From Gomphosphaeria aponina SAG 52.96 = DSM 107014 (lineage in GTDB: Bacteria; Cyanobacteriota; Cyanobacteriia; Cyanobacteriales; Gomphosphaeriaceae): a stretch of DNA of 35,726 nucleotides. The notes beneath the pieces are model-generated. The model had not been told where the DNA came from, ran no database searches, and saw only the letters and a program-made list of their open reading frames with translations. The first letter of the stretch is position 1; each line of letters starts with the position of its first letter. The DNA is taken from the NCBI GenBank assembly GCA_016903655.1, contig JADQBC010000026.1, positions 1 through 35,726 on the forward strand. The letters are read 5' to 3'. The translations under genes were made by a program, and so were the position numbers. Below are positions 7,897 to 17,500 of this stretch, one piece after another.

Positions 7897-9336
7897 ATGA
7901 TACCTAACTATTTGAAGAAAGCCCTAGTAGCTTGTGAAATAGCCTTAGAAAAAGAGTCAGACTGGCACAGTGCTAGCCAAACCTTGGGAAATATCCTCCA
8001 GTCAATGGCATGGTTTGAAGAAGCAGCATTTTGGCAAGCTCAAGCTCTCGAAGAAGAGCGGGACTTAGTAGCAGGATATGCTTCCCTGGGAAAAATCTGG
8101 GTGCAACATGGAATGTTAAAAGAAGCGCGAGTTAACTTAGAGCGTGCTGTAAAACTTGACCCCCAACTGTTTGAAGGGCACTGGTACTTAGCGCAGATAT
8201 ATGAACATCTGGGTCAAAAAGAAGAAGAAATCGAATCATGGACAAAAACATTCAGGTTAAGACCTGACAAAGCAACAGCAGAGCGTCTGTATAAATTAGG
8301 CAAAGACTTAGGAGAGCGGGGAGAAATAGAAAAGGCGATCGCCTGCTATCGCAGGGTAGTTAAGCAACAACCAAAATTCATACCAGTATATTACGATTTA
8401 GGAGAAATTTTTCAAGCAGAAGGAGACAAAGAAAGAGCCAGGGAGTGTTATAATAGGATTATAAAGATCGACGAAAACCAAGCATTAGCCCACCATAAAC
8501 TCGGGACAATGTTTTTAGAAGAAAAACAATTTGAAGAAGCGATCGCCGCATTGAGAGAAAGTATAAAAATAGATCCAAAACAGCCCTGGGCATACCGTAG
8601 CCTAGTAAAAACATTTATGGTAATGGGAAGATGGGACGAAGCGATCGCCACTTGTAAAGCGATCCTCTCCCTAGTGGCTGAATATCCCTGGGTGTACATC
8701 CAACTAGGGAGGTCATTAGTAGCAAAAGGGGAAATAGAGACAGCAGGGGTTTATTTTCACAAAGCCAGCCAAATTAGAGGATGGCAGCAAATGAACGAGA
8801 AAAATTATCAATTTACAAAAAATTCTTTGATTAATAAAATCCCAATTTGGGAAGAAAATTTGCAAGAATTAGCCAATCAACCAATTCAGGCATTAGAAAT
8901 AGGCAGTGAACAAGGGATGGTAGCTTGCTGGTTATTGGATCATATTCTGACCCATCCAACAGCGAAGCTGATATGTATTGAACAACAATTCTCAGAAGAA
9001 TTTGCTGAGAATATAGAAAAAACAGGCGCAGCAGACAAAGTGGAAAAATTAGAAGGGGATCTAGATAAGCTGTTAGAATCACTAGAAAAAAATGCCTACG
9101 ACCTGGTAAATATAGGATATAAAATCACCAACAAGACAAGTATAGAAGAAAAAGCAGCAATTTCCTGGGAAAGACTAAAAGTAGGAGGGGTAATAATTTT
9201 AAATAGCCCGAAATCTCGTAACAAACAAGAAAAATTAGCACCAGGAATTAAGAAATTTATGACATCAATAGAAGATAAAGGAAAGATAATGCATCAATCC
9301 AAACAGCAAGTAATGATGAAAAAAATAGCCTCCTAA
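7897..9336 (+). CDS. TPR protein with degenerate class I methyltransferase-like domain
   Basis: 479 residues. Residues 1 to about 295 are a run of TPRs (for example EKAIACYRRVVKQQPKFIPV). Residues about 330-479 resemble a Methyltransf_24-type Rossmann domain: ALEIGSEQGMVACWLLDH is a recognisable SAM motif I, and KVGGVIILN fits the strand after the active site. However the usual YIDGSH-type motif reads LVNIGYKI, and the ribose-binding acid region reads ICIEQQF, so key residues look lost. It may be inactive and kept for binding, or methylate in an altered way. It begins 30 bases after the GT61 gene and is followed by the next gene after five bases, so it is in the operon. Confidence 0.78.
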   Translation: MIPNYLKKALVACEIALEKESDWHSASQTLGNILQSMAWFEEAAFWQAQALEEERDLVAGYASLGKIWVQHGMLKEARVNLERAVKLDPQLFEGHWYLAQIYEHLGQKEEEIESWTKTFRLRPDKATAERLYKLGKDLGERGEIEKAIACYRRVVKQQPKFIPVYYDLGEIFQAEGDKERARECYNRIIKIDENQALAHHKLGTMFLEEKQFEEAIAALRESIKIDPKQPWAYRSLVKTFMVMGRWDEAIATCKAILSLVAEYPWVYIQLGRSLVAKGEIETAGVYFHKASQIRGWQQMNEKNYQFTKNSLINKIPIWEENLQELANQPIQALEIGSEQGMVACWLLDHILTHPTAKLICIEQQFSEEFAENIEKTGAADKVEKLEGDLDKLLESLEKNAYDLVNIGYKITNKTSIEEKAAISWERLKVGGVIILNSPKSRNKQEKLAPGIKKFMTSIEDKGKIMHQSKQQVMMKKIAS

Positions 9337-9341
9337 GCCAA

Positions 9342-11015
9342 ATGTTAGAAAGGAAAGTAGTTGAAGAAGAGAATGCCCAAGAATATGCAAAACTGGGGAC
9401 AGAATATGCCAGAGAAAAAAAATGGCAGTCGGCAGTGGCTTGTTACCAAAAAGCCATTAAAATTGACCCAAATTTTGCAGAAGCTTATGGGAATTTAGCA
9501 TGGGTATTAACCCAGATAGGGGAGGAAAAAGCAGCGGCAGCATATTGGGAGCAAGCACTGAAATTAGAGCCAAATTGGGCAGGAGCATATGAGCAAGCCA
9601 GAGAAATAAAACCAGAGTTTTGGAGAGCTTATCTAGAATTGGGAAGGGCATGGGCACAAACAGAAAACAAGCAAAAAGAAGCAGTGGAAGCCTATGAGCA
9701 AGTAATCAAGTTACAGCCACCAACAGCAGGAGATGATTGGCCCAAAGCACAACAAGAAGCTTATCACCAATTGGGGTTAATTTTAATTAAACAGGGGAAA
9801 TTTGAAGCAGCGGTAGAATATGTGGAGAAAGCATTAGCAGGGGCAGCAAATACTAGAGAAATCATCGAAAGTTATAGCTTGGCACTAGGAAATAATCCCA
9901 AGACAAATCCAAAAGATTATTTTCAGTTAGGGAAAATTTTGAAAAGCAAAGGTAGGTATGATGAAGCAATAGATTGTTTTATCGCAGCCTTGAAAATTAA
10001 ACCAACATTTTACGCAGCTTATGGCGCAATTCAATATACAAAACCCGTAGATAAAACTAAGCAACTAGAGAAATTAGTTACTTGTTATCGGGAGATTTTA
10101 GCAAAGCAACCAGACTTAGCAATTGTCTGGGGGAATTTAGGGGATGCGCTGACTCAACAGGGGCAAATAGAAGAAGCAATCAAATGTTATCGCCTTGGTT
10201 GTTATCAGCAGACTATTGCCATGAAGCCTCAACTGGGGGAAAGAGAGTGGAAAGAGAAAAAAGAAAACCCACCAGACTTTGTGATTATCGGTTGCGCACG
10301 CTGCGGTACAACCTCATTACACAATTATTTGGGGCAGCATCCTGATGTGTTATTACCCCATAAAAAAGAAATCAAATTTTTTGATGAGCAGTATAATTTG
10401 GGGAAAGAGTGGTATTTAGCTCACTTTCCCTCAATTACAGATAGCCCAGGATGGGTGAGTGGAGAAGCAAGTCCGAGTTATTTTGAATACACGTATGTTG
10501 CTCCACGAATGTTAACATTATTTCCCCAGATCAAATTAATAGTGTTGTTGCGCAACCCAGTAGAGCGAGCAGTTTCGTGGTATTATCACCAAAAGGAAAG
10601 AGGAAAAAGAAATCAAACACTAGAAGAATCAATAGAATGGGAAATTAAGCAATTAGAAAGATTTTCAGAGCCAGCTTTGTTTAATAAGAGAAGGAGGTCA
10701 GAGCCGAATAATTTATTGGGGAGTATGTATATATATAAATTGGATCAGTGGATGAGGATTTTTCCCAGAGAACAATTCTTGATTTTGCAGAGTGAACAGT
10801 TGTATAGTAATCCAGAGCAGGTAATGGAACAGGTGTATGAGTTTTTGGGGATAGCTAAATATAAGGGAAGGGAATACCCAGCATATAACGGAAGAAAATA
10901 CTCACCTATTAGTAAAGAGCTGCGGAACAGATTAACAGAATATTTACGTCCCCATAATCAGAAATTAGAAAAGTATTTGGGGATGGAATTTAATTGGGAA
11001 GAAGAAACAAGCTGA
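9342..11015 (+). CDS. TPR protein with C-terminal PAPS-dependent sulfotransferase
   Basis: 557 residues. TPRs fill residues 1 to about 300. The sulfotransferase domain (about 308-555) shows the 5'-phosphosulfate loop FVIIGCARCGTTSLHNYL near residue 312, then HPDVLLPHKKEIKFFD, GEASPSYF, and the 3'-phosphate-binding segment IKLIVLLRNPVERAVSWYY. Family members move sulfate from PAPS to a hydroxyl, commonly on a sugar. No signal or membrane segment is seen, so it is probably cytoplasmic. It starts five bases after the previous stop. The next gene is a clear paralog over the last TPR and the sulfotransferase. The acceptor is unknown; a glycan made by the neighbouring transferases is the natural guess. 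Confidence 0.92.
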   Translation: MLERKVVEEENAQEYAKLGTEYAREKKWQSAVACYQKAIKIDPNFAEAYGNLAWVLTQIGEEKAAAAYWEQALKLEPNWAGAYEQAREIKPEFWRAYLELGRAWAQTENKQKEAVEAYEQVIKLQPPTAGDDWPKAQQEAYHQLGLILIKQGKFEAAVEYVEKALAGAANTREIIESYSLALGNNPKTNPKDYFQLGKILKSKGRYDEAIDCFIAALKIKPTFYAAYGAIQYTKPVDKTKQLEKLVTCYREILAKQPDLAIVWGNLGDALTQQGQIEEAIKCYRLGCYQQTIAMKPQLGEREWKEKKENPPDFVIIGCARCGTTSLHNYLGQHPDVLLPHKKEIKFFDEQYNLGKEWYLAHFPSITDSPGWVSGEASPSYFEYTYVAPRMLTLFPQIKLIVLLRNPVERAVSWYYHQKERGKRNQTLEESIEWEIKQLERFSEPALFNKRRRSEPNNLLGSMYIYKLDQWMRIFPREQFLILQSEQLYSNPEQVMEQVYEFLGIAKYKGREYPAYNGRKYSPISKELRNRLTEYLRPHNQKLEKYLGMEFNWEEETS

Positions 11016-11052
11016 TGTATGATAAAATCTGAATCATCCCTAGAAAGAGAAA

Positions 11053-13245
11053 ATGTCACCAAAAGCAGCAGAATTATTGGAAAAAGTGAAGCAACATTCA
11101 AGTAAAGGAGAGTGGGAAAAAGCGATCGCAACAGGTGAGCGAGCTTTAAACTACTTTCAATATCAATTATTGCTTCAAAAAGAAGGGAAAGTGTTGCCAA
11201 AAGAATATCTCAAATTGGGAGAAAAACTAGAGCAGCAAGGAGAAATAGCAGAAGCGATCGCCTGTTACCGCAAGGCAATAGAGTTAAATCCTCGATGGCA
11301 AAAAGCATATCACAATTTAGCCGAAGTCTTGAAACGGGAAAAAAAGTGGGAAGAGGCTGTATTTTATTTGGAAAAGTTGGTTGAAATTAAAGAAAAAGAA
11401 GAGGAAAAAATAACTGAAGAGACTGGAGAAGAGAGTTTTGATGCTTATACAAAGCAAGGACATCTGTGTTTAAGGCAGGGAAAAGTAGAAGAGGCGATAA
11501 ACTGGTATGAAAAAGCCCGCGCATTAAAGCCAGACTCACCCAATATATATGCCAATATAGGCAGCGGGTATGCAGAACAGAAAAAATGGACTGAAGCAAT
11601 TCAATGGTATCAAGCAGCCATCAAACTCAACCCAAATTTTGCAGGAGCATATCGCAACTTGGCGCGAGTGTTAACCCAGACAGGGCAAGAAAGAGCAGCA
11701 GCAGAATGTTGGTATCGAGCATTAGCAATAGAGCCGAGCTGGGCAAATGCAGAAGAATATTTAAATTTAGGTAATAAGTTAAAAGAGCTTGAAAAATTAG
11801 GGTTGGCGGCAAATTGTTATCAGCAGGCGCTGAAATTAAAACCAGATTTTGCCGCCGCTTACGAGGGGATGGGGGAAGTAGAGGCGCGACAGGAGCAATG
11901 GGAAGAGGCGGTGAGCTACTATGAAAAAGCTATTCAACTGCAACCAGATCAGTGGGAAGTTGAGTTGAAATTAGGCAAAATTTTAGCAGAGCTCGAAAGA
12001 TGGGAAGCAGCAGAAAAAGCTTACCAACGCGCTAGAAAATTAAATCCCAATGAGGAGTTGGCAGAGTATTATTTAGGTTTAATTAAGTTAAAACAGGGGA
12101 AAGATGAAGAGGCGATCGCCCATTTTCAGAGGGCAACTCAAATTAATCCTCACTCAGCAAGTAGTTATTATCAATTAGCCAAAGCATTAAGAAAGCAAGG
12201 AAATTATAACCAAGCAATTGATTGTTATTTGCAAACTCTAGAATTAGAGCCAGAGTTTCAAGCAGCTTATATAGATTTACAATACACGCGCATAGAAACT
12301 GAAGCCCAGTTAGAGAAAATCATCAGGTTTTATCGCCAAGTAATTCAGAAAAAAGACATTCCCCTGGCTTGGGGAAACTTGGGAGATGCTTTAACAGAGC
12401 AGGGGCAAATAGAAGAGGCAATTAAATGTTATCAAATTAGCAGTTATAAGCAGACTGTAGCCGTGGAGCCTCAATTAGGCAAAATAGCATGGAAACCGCA
12501 AAAAGAACTACCACCAGACTTTATTATTATTGGTGGGGGAAAATGCGGCACAACCTCATTGTACCAATATTTAGGGAGTCATCCCCAGGTACTATTGCCC
12601 CATAAAAAAGAGTTAAACTTCTTTACGAAAAACTTTAAGTATGGAGAAGAGTGGTATTTGGCACAATTTCCCTCAATTACAGACAGAGAAGATTATTATA
12701 CGGGAGAAGCAAGTACGAGCTATTTAGAATTGCCAATGGTGCCGCCAAGAGTTTGGCAAATGTTTCCTGAAGTGAAGTTAATTGTGTTGTTAAGAAATCC
12801 AATAGACAGGGCAGTTTCTTGGCACTATCAAGTGAAAAGTTTGGGGATGGACAAAAAACAATCCTTAGAAGTAGCAATAGCAGAGGAAATGGAGTTTCTT
12901 GAGCAAGTAAGCGAGTCAGAGTTAATGAAAATGGGAAGAAAATATCCAAACAATTTGTTGGCGGGTTTGTATTTATATAAATTGCAACGCTGGTTGAAAT
13001 TGTTTGGGCGAGAAAAAATATTGATTCTACAAAGCGAAGAGTTGTATGAGCAACCAGCTCAGGTAATGGAGCAAGTATTCCAGTTTTTGGGGCTGCCTCC
13101 CCATCAAGCAACTAACTACCCACTTTGTAACACTGGAGATTATCCACCGATTAGCGAAGAGTTGCGAAGTAGGTTAGCAGACTACTTTCGCCCTTATAAC
13201 CAAAAATTAGAGGCAGCCCTGGGGGTAAAATTTAATTGGGATTAG
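11053..13245 (+). CDS. TPR protein with C-terminal PAPS-dependent sulfotransferase (paralog)
   Basis: 730 residues. Residues 1 to about 480 contain about a dozen TPRs. The sulfotransferase domain (about 487-728) has FIIIGGGKCGTTSLYQYL near residue 489, HPQVLLPHKKELNFF, TGEASTSYLELP and VKLIVLLRNPIDRAVSWHY. It is closely related to the preceding gene, from GNLGDALTEQGQIEEAIKCY through the end (KLEAALGVKFNW), so the two arose by duplication; the TPR array has lengthened here. Two co-expressed enzymes of the same type suggest sulfation at two positions or of two acceptors. It lies 37 bases after the previous gene. Function is confident at family level; the substrate is not known. Confidence 0.92.
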   Translation: MSPKAAELLEKVKQHSSKGEWEKAIATGERALNYFQYQLLLQKEGKVLPKEYLKLGEKLEQQGEIAEAIACYRKAIELNPRWQKAYHNLAEVLKREKKWEEAVFYLEKLVEIKEKEEEKITEETGEESFDAYTKQGHLCLRQGKVEEAINWYEKARALKPDSPNIYANIGSGYAEQKKWTEAIQWYQAAIKLNPNFAGAYRNLARVLTQTGQERAAAECWYRALAIEPSWANAEEYLNLGNKLKELEKLGLAANCYQQALKLKPDFAAAYEGMGEVEARQEQWEEAVSYYEKAIQLQPDQWEVELKLGKILAELERWEAAEKAYQRARKLNPNEELAEYYLGLIKLKQGKDEEAIAHFQRATQINPHSASSYYQLAKALRKQGNYNQAIDCYLQTLELEPEFQAAYIDLQYTRIETEAQLEKIIRFYRQVIQKKDIPLAWGNLGDALTEQGQIEEAIKCYQISSYKQTVAVEPQLGKIAWKPQKELPPDFIIIGGGKCGTTSLYQYLGSHPQVLLPHKKELNFFTKNFKYGEEWYLAQFPSITDREDYYTGEASTSYLELPMVPPRVWQMFPEVKLIVLLRNPIDRAVSWHYQVKSLGMDKKQSLEVAIAEEMEFLEQVSESELMKMGRKYPNNLLAGLYLYKLQRWLKLFGREKILILQSEELYEQPAQVMEQVFQFLGLPPHQATNYPLCNTGDYPPISEELRSRLADYFRPYNQKLEAALGVKFNWD

Positions 13246-13336
13246 GGATTTACAAAAGTTAATCGGGGTGGTAGAATGGCAACCGAACCAGGAAGCAAAA
13301 ATAAAATAAAGAAAAATAAGCTGGAGAAAAAGCAAA

Positions 13337-14173
13337 ATGGCAACGAAAAAAATTATTACAAAAGTCAAAGAAAGTTTGGCAGAGGGAAATGAACTGAAAG
13401 AGCAAGGAAAGTTAGAAGAATCAATTGAAAGTTATCAAAAAGCAATTAAGCTAAAGCCAGATTATTACCCCGCTTTAAGCAAGTTGGCAAGTATCTATGA
13501 GACTCAAGAAAATTGGGAAGAAGCAGAGAAATGTTATGTACGGCAAATAGGGAGTAATCCAGAAGATGCCAAAGCATATCTGAATTTAGCCAGGGTATTG
13601 AAAAAACAAAACAAAAATTGGGGAGCCAAAGCAGCATATCAAAAAGCAGTAGAATTGAAAGAAGATTGGGGAGGGAAGATATATAAAGAAGCGGGGGATG
13701 CTTTGTTGGTAGAAGAAGATCTGGAAACAGAGGCGATCGCTCTCTATCAAAAAGCAGCAGCCAACCAAGCTCTTTCAGTCAAAGGTTATTACAAATTGGG
13801 CAAACTCTTAGAGAAAAAAGAACGACTGGATGAAGCAAGTGGTTGTTATGAAAAAGCCGTAGAATTGAAACCAGATAGTTCAATCTACTATCTATCTTTA
13901 GGGGGAGTGCAAGTCAAGCAAGGAAAATTAGAAGAGGCAGTAAAAATCTACAAAAAAGCCATAGAAGTAAATAATCAAGCCGTAGGAGCTTATGAAGCAT
14001 TAGGTAAGATTTTAAAAGAAAAAGGAAAGTTGGATAAATCCTTAGAATTTTATCAGAAAGCTTTGGAGTTTAGTCCAGATTCCCGTAGAATTAATCGCGG
14101 CATTGGGGATATACTTAAGGAGCAGGGCAAAGAGTCAGAAGCTCAAGCCTATTATGAAAAAGCAGAAGTGTAG
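13337..14173 (+). CDS. TPR-only protein
   Basis: 278 residues made almost entirely of about eight TPRs (YKLGKLLEKKERLDEASGCY, YLSLGGVQVKQGKLEEAVKI). There is no catalytic domain, signal peptide or membrane segment. GGAG precedes the ATG by about ten bases. It sits 91 bases after the second TPR-sulfotransferase and before a small membrane protein. It could be a pure scaffold for the TPR enzymes around it, perhaps linking them to the membrane protein; that is inference from context. It may also be a remnant of a longer TPR enzyme, though its ending in a complete repeat argues mildly against this. Confidence 0.85.
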   Translation: MATKKIITKVKESLAEGNELKEQGKLEESIESYQKAIKLKPDYYPALSKLASIYETQENWEEAEKCYVRQIGSNPEDAKAYLNLARVLKKQNKNWGAKAAYQKAVELKEDWGGKIYKEAGDALLVEEDLETEAIALYQKAAANQALSVKGYYKLGKLLEKKERLDEASGCYEKAVELKPDSSIYYLSLGGVQVKQGKLEEAVKIYKKAIEVNNQAVGAYEALGKILKEKGKLDKSLEFYQKALEFSPDSRRINRGIGDILKEQGKESEAQAYYEKAEV

Positions 14174-14187
14174 GTAGTTAGCTGTTG

Positions 14188-14200
14188 CCCCTTTTTGGGG
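14188..14200 (+). terminator. Short hairpin CCCC-TTTTT-GGGG
   Basis: Four-pair stem with a T5 loop between the TPR-only gene and the membrane-protein gene. It is too weak and lacks a T tract directly after it, so it is at most an attenuator or mRNA 3' feature. Confidence 0.2.
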
Positions 14201-14230
14201 TGACAGAATTTTAAGGTGAAAGGAGAAATT

Positions 14231-14539
14231 ATGGCAAAGAAAAATTCAGCACCAAAACCTTCTACAGGGCGGCGGATAGAAACACCTAGTGTAAAAAAGG
14301 AGGCTCCAAGTGTAACTAGGGGTAGAGGGAAAATTAGTGATTATGACTATACCAAGTATATTAATTGGACACCAAAGCGTATAATAATTGCTACTGCCAT
14401 GGTTAGTATCCCTTATGTGATAGCAGTGATTGGCACATATATGGCAGGAGTCAAAATTGTAACAGCTCTGCTGATTAGTATGTTGCTTTTTGCTTTAGGG
14501 ACATATTACTTATTAAGGTGGATAGATAAAAACCTATAA
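14231..14539 (+). CDS. Small membrane protein with two predicted helices, unrecognised
   Basis: About 102 residues. The first 45 are polar and basic (MAKKNSAPKPSTGRR), then two hydrophobic segments at about residues 52-72 (IIIATAMVSIPYVIAVIGTY) and 75-96 (VKIVTALLISMLLFALGTYY), ending in a charged tail RWIDKNL. A long basic N-terminus before two closely spaced helices suggests a hairpin in the cytoplasmic membrane with both ends inside. I chose the ATG at 14231 because AAAGGAG sits six bases upstream; a GTG at 14216 would put the ribosome site inside the gene. It is the only membrane protein in the TPR cluster, so it may tether the enzymes to the membrane. This role is a guess; the family is not recognised. 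Confidence 0.75.
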   Translation: MAKKNSAPKPSTGRRIETPSVKKEAPSVTRGRGKISDYDYTKYINWTPKRIIIATAMVSIPYVIAVIGTYMAGVKIVTALLISMLLFALGTYYLLRWIDKNL

Positions 14540-14559
14540 GAAAAATTTCGGGGTAAATA

Positions 14560-17500
14560 ATGATGTTAGAAGAAAAAATAGAAGAGACAGCAGCAGGATA
14601 CATAGAGAAAGGAGAGCGACTAGGGAATGAAGGGAATTTAAATGAAGCGGCTGCATGCTACCGTCAAGCCATAAAAATAGAGCCAAAAGAGGCATTGGGT
14701 TATCAAAAACTGGCTGAAGTATTGAAACAGCAAGGAGACTTAGAAGGAGCAGCTTTATATTTACGCTTGGCAAACTTGAGAAAAGCCAATGAAATTGCAA
14801 CCGAAAAAAATCTAAACACAGAGCAGGAATTGGGGGGAGAGGCAAATTGGGGCAGCACAAATGATTTGGCCCAAAGATATTTAGCACAAGGAGAGGAGTA
14901 TTATAGTAAAAATCAATGGGACGAGGCAAAAGCAGCTTGTCAGGAAGCCTTAAAAATAAATCCCAGTTTAGCTGATGCTTATAAATTGTGGGGCAATGCT
15001 CTGGTTAAACAAGGAGAAATTGACGCAGGGATTAAGTGCTATAGCAAAGCTTTAACAATTAAAGCAGATTATGTAGAAGTATATGCAAATTTGGGGAGTT
15101 TGCACGCCAAACAAGGGCAGTGGCAAGAAGCAGTTGAGTATTATCAAACAGCGCTAAAATATGATCCGAAATTTGTAGGCGCTTACCGTAATTTGGAGAA
15201 AGTGTGGACAAAACTGGGGGAAAAAGAAAAGGCAGCAGAGTGCAGAAAACAACTGTTAGTCTTGGAGCCAAAAGAGGGAACAGGTGAGGAATTTTATCAC
15301 CTGGGAGAAAAAATGTGGCAAGAGGGGAAAGGGAAAGAAGCAATTGAATATTATCAAAAAGCGATCGAGTTAAAGCCAGACTCGGGAGAAGCCTATCAGA
15401 AAATAGGAGAAATTTTAGAGCAGCAGGGAGCATGGGAAGAAGCGGCAAATTACTATCGCCAAGCAATGATCATGGCAGGGAAAAACCAATCATTGTTAGT
15501 ACAGGAAGGAAATCAAGGGGTTACAGGGGGGGGAGTCGCTGAAGGGATTAGGAAGGCTGGAGTAAGCCAAAGTATTACAAAGCGAGGGGGGGAGGCAGAA
15601 AAGACAAAAGAAATAGTTAGACCAGGGGTTACGAAGGAACAGCAGAGTGCAGAAGACCTGGTAAATTTGGGGAATATGCACGGAGAAAGAGGGCAGTGGG
15701 GAGAAGCGATCGCCTGCTACCAAAAAGCAATTATGATCAACCCCAAATTTGCCGCCGCCTTCCGTAATCTAGCTAGAGTATTAACACATACAGGGCAAAC
15801 AGAAAAAGCAGCAGACTATTGGTATCAAGCACTGAGTTTAGAGCCAAACTGGGCAAAGGCAGAAGAACATTTAAATTTAGGCAAAACACTAGAAAAACAG
15901 GGAAAATTAGAACAGGCGTTGAATTGCTATCGCAGAGCAATTCAGTTAGAGCCAAGTTTAGCCGAAGCATATCTGCAGTTGGGAGAATTGTTAGCCAAGC
16001 AAGGAAAAGAAGGAGCAGCAGTTTCCTGTTGGCGACAAGGATTGGTAGAAAGCCCCGCATCACCAGAGTTAAACTATCGAGTAGCTTTAGCATTAACAGC
16101 CCAGAAACAGTGGGAAGAAGCGATCAGCTATTATGAAAAAACCATTGCCTTGCAACCAAATTATTGGGAAGCATACCATAATTTGGGCAATGCTTTGCAA
16201 GAACAGCAAAGATGGAGAGAGGCAGTAGGAGCATATCAACAGGTAATAAAATTAAAACCCGAATTTTCCTGGGCATATAATAATATGGGGGATGCCCTGA
16301 GGGAATTGCAACTGTGGGAGGAAGCGGCAAAAGCATTTAGAGAGACAACAAGGCTAAACCCAGAATTTCCCTGGGCTCATTATAATTTAGGGGATGTATT
16401 GGGAGAATTGGGAGATGTGGATGGGGCGATCGCCGCATACACACAGGCTTTGGTAGTACAAACAGATTTTCCCCAGGCAGAAGAAAAGTTAAATCAAACC
16501 CTGCTGCAACGGATTAAGTCGGGGTTTAGAATAGCTTTGGAATATTATCAACAACAAATTCAGCAAGACCCTACAGACATAGAAAGCTATGAGCGAGCAG
16601 TGCAGATAGAGCCTGATAACTTTGACTTAGTATTAGGGCTAGGAAATGCGCTGATGGAAGAAGAGCGGTTGTCAGAAGCAGTGGGGGTGATGGAAAAGGC
16701 AGTAGCTCTGAAACCAGACTTTGGCTTGGGGTATCAGCATCTGGCAAATATGTTGCGAGAATTGGGGGATGAAGAAAAAGCAACAGACTATTGGTTTCAA
16801 ACTCTAAGTTTAGAGTCTGAGTGGGGAAGTGCAGCAGATTATTTAGCACTAGGGAATAAATTAAGGGAACAGGAGAAGCTGGGGCGAGCGGTTATTTGTT
16901 ATCGCCGCGTATTAGAGTTGGAAAACACACCCGAGGCAGAAGTTTATCTCAGTCTCGGAGCAGTGTTGCGGGAGCAGCAAGAATGGAAAGCAGCCATTGA
17001 AGTTTATCAAAAAGGTCTAGAGCTGCATCTGCAAAACCCAGAATTATACTATCATTTAGGGGAAACTTGGGCAAGTCGAGGCCAATGGGAAAAAGCAGTT
17101 AAATGTTATAAGCAGGCAGTAAAATATAATCGAAATTATTGGCAAGCATATGAACAGTGGGGAGCAGCCTTAGCCCAACTAGAGCAGTGGGAACAAGCAG
17201 TAATAGTGATGGAGCGATCGCTGCAACTGAACCAAGAAATTTCAGCCAATTCCTATCATAATTTAGGCACAGCCCTGTGTCATCTACAACGGTGGGAAGA
17301 AGCCTATAAAAATTATCAAAAAGTAGGGCAAGTAGAACCAGATTTTTGGGAAGTAAAGGACAAGAAACTCCCAGAAGAAATACTAGATTACTTAGAACAG
17401 TTACTCCCCGATGGTTGGGGAGAAATATTCCCCTTGGTGTTAGGGGTAGGGAGCAATGGGGAATTAGGAAAATCTCCTAAATTTCGCCAATTTTGTCGCC

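Noticed and set aside
10082-10345. Plus-strand 87-codon frame inside the TPR-sulfotransferase
   Set aside because: Lies wholly within a real gene in another frame with no start signal.
14560-17330. DNA-level tandem repeats in the TPR genes as a repeat array or CRISPR
   Set aside because: Period of about 102 bases matches 34-residue TPRs and copies are diverged; explained by protein repeats.
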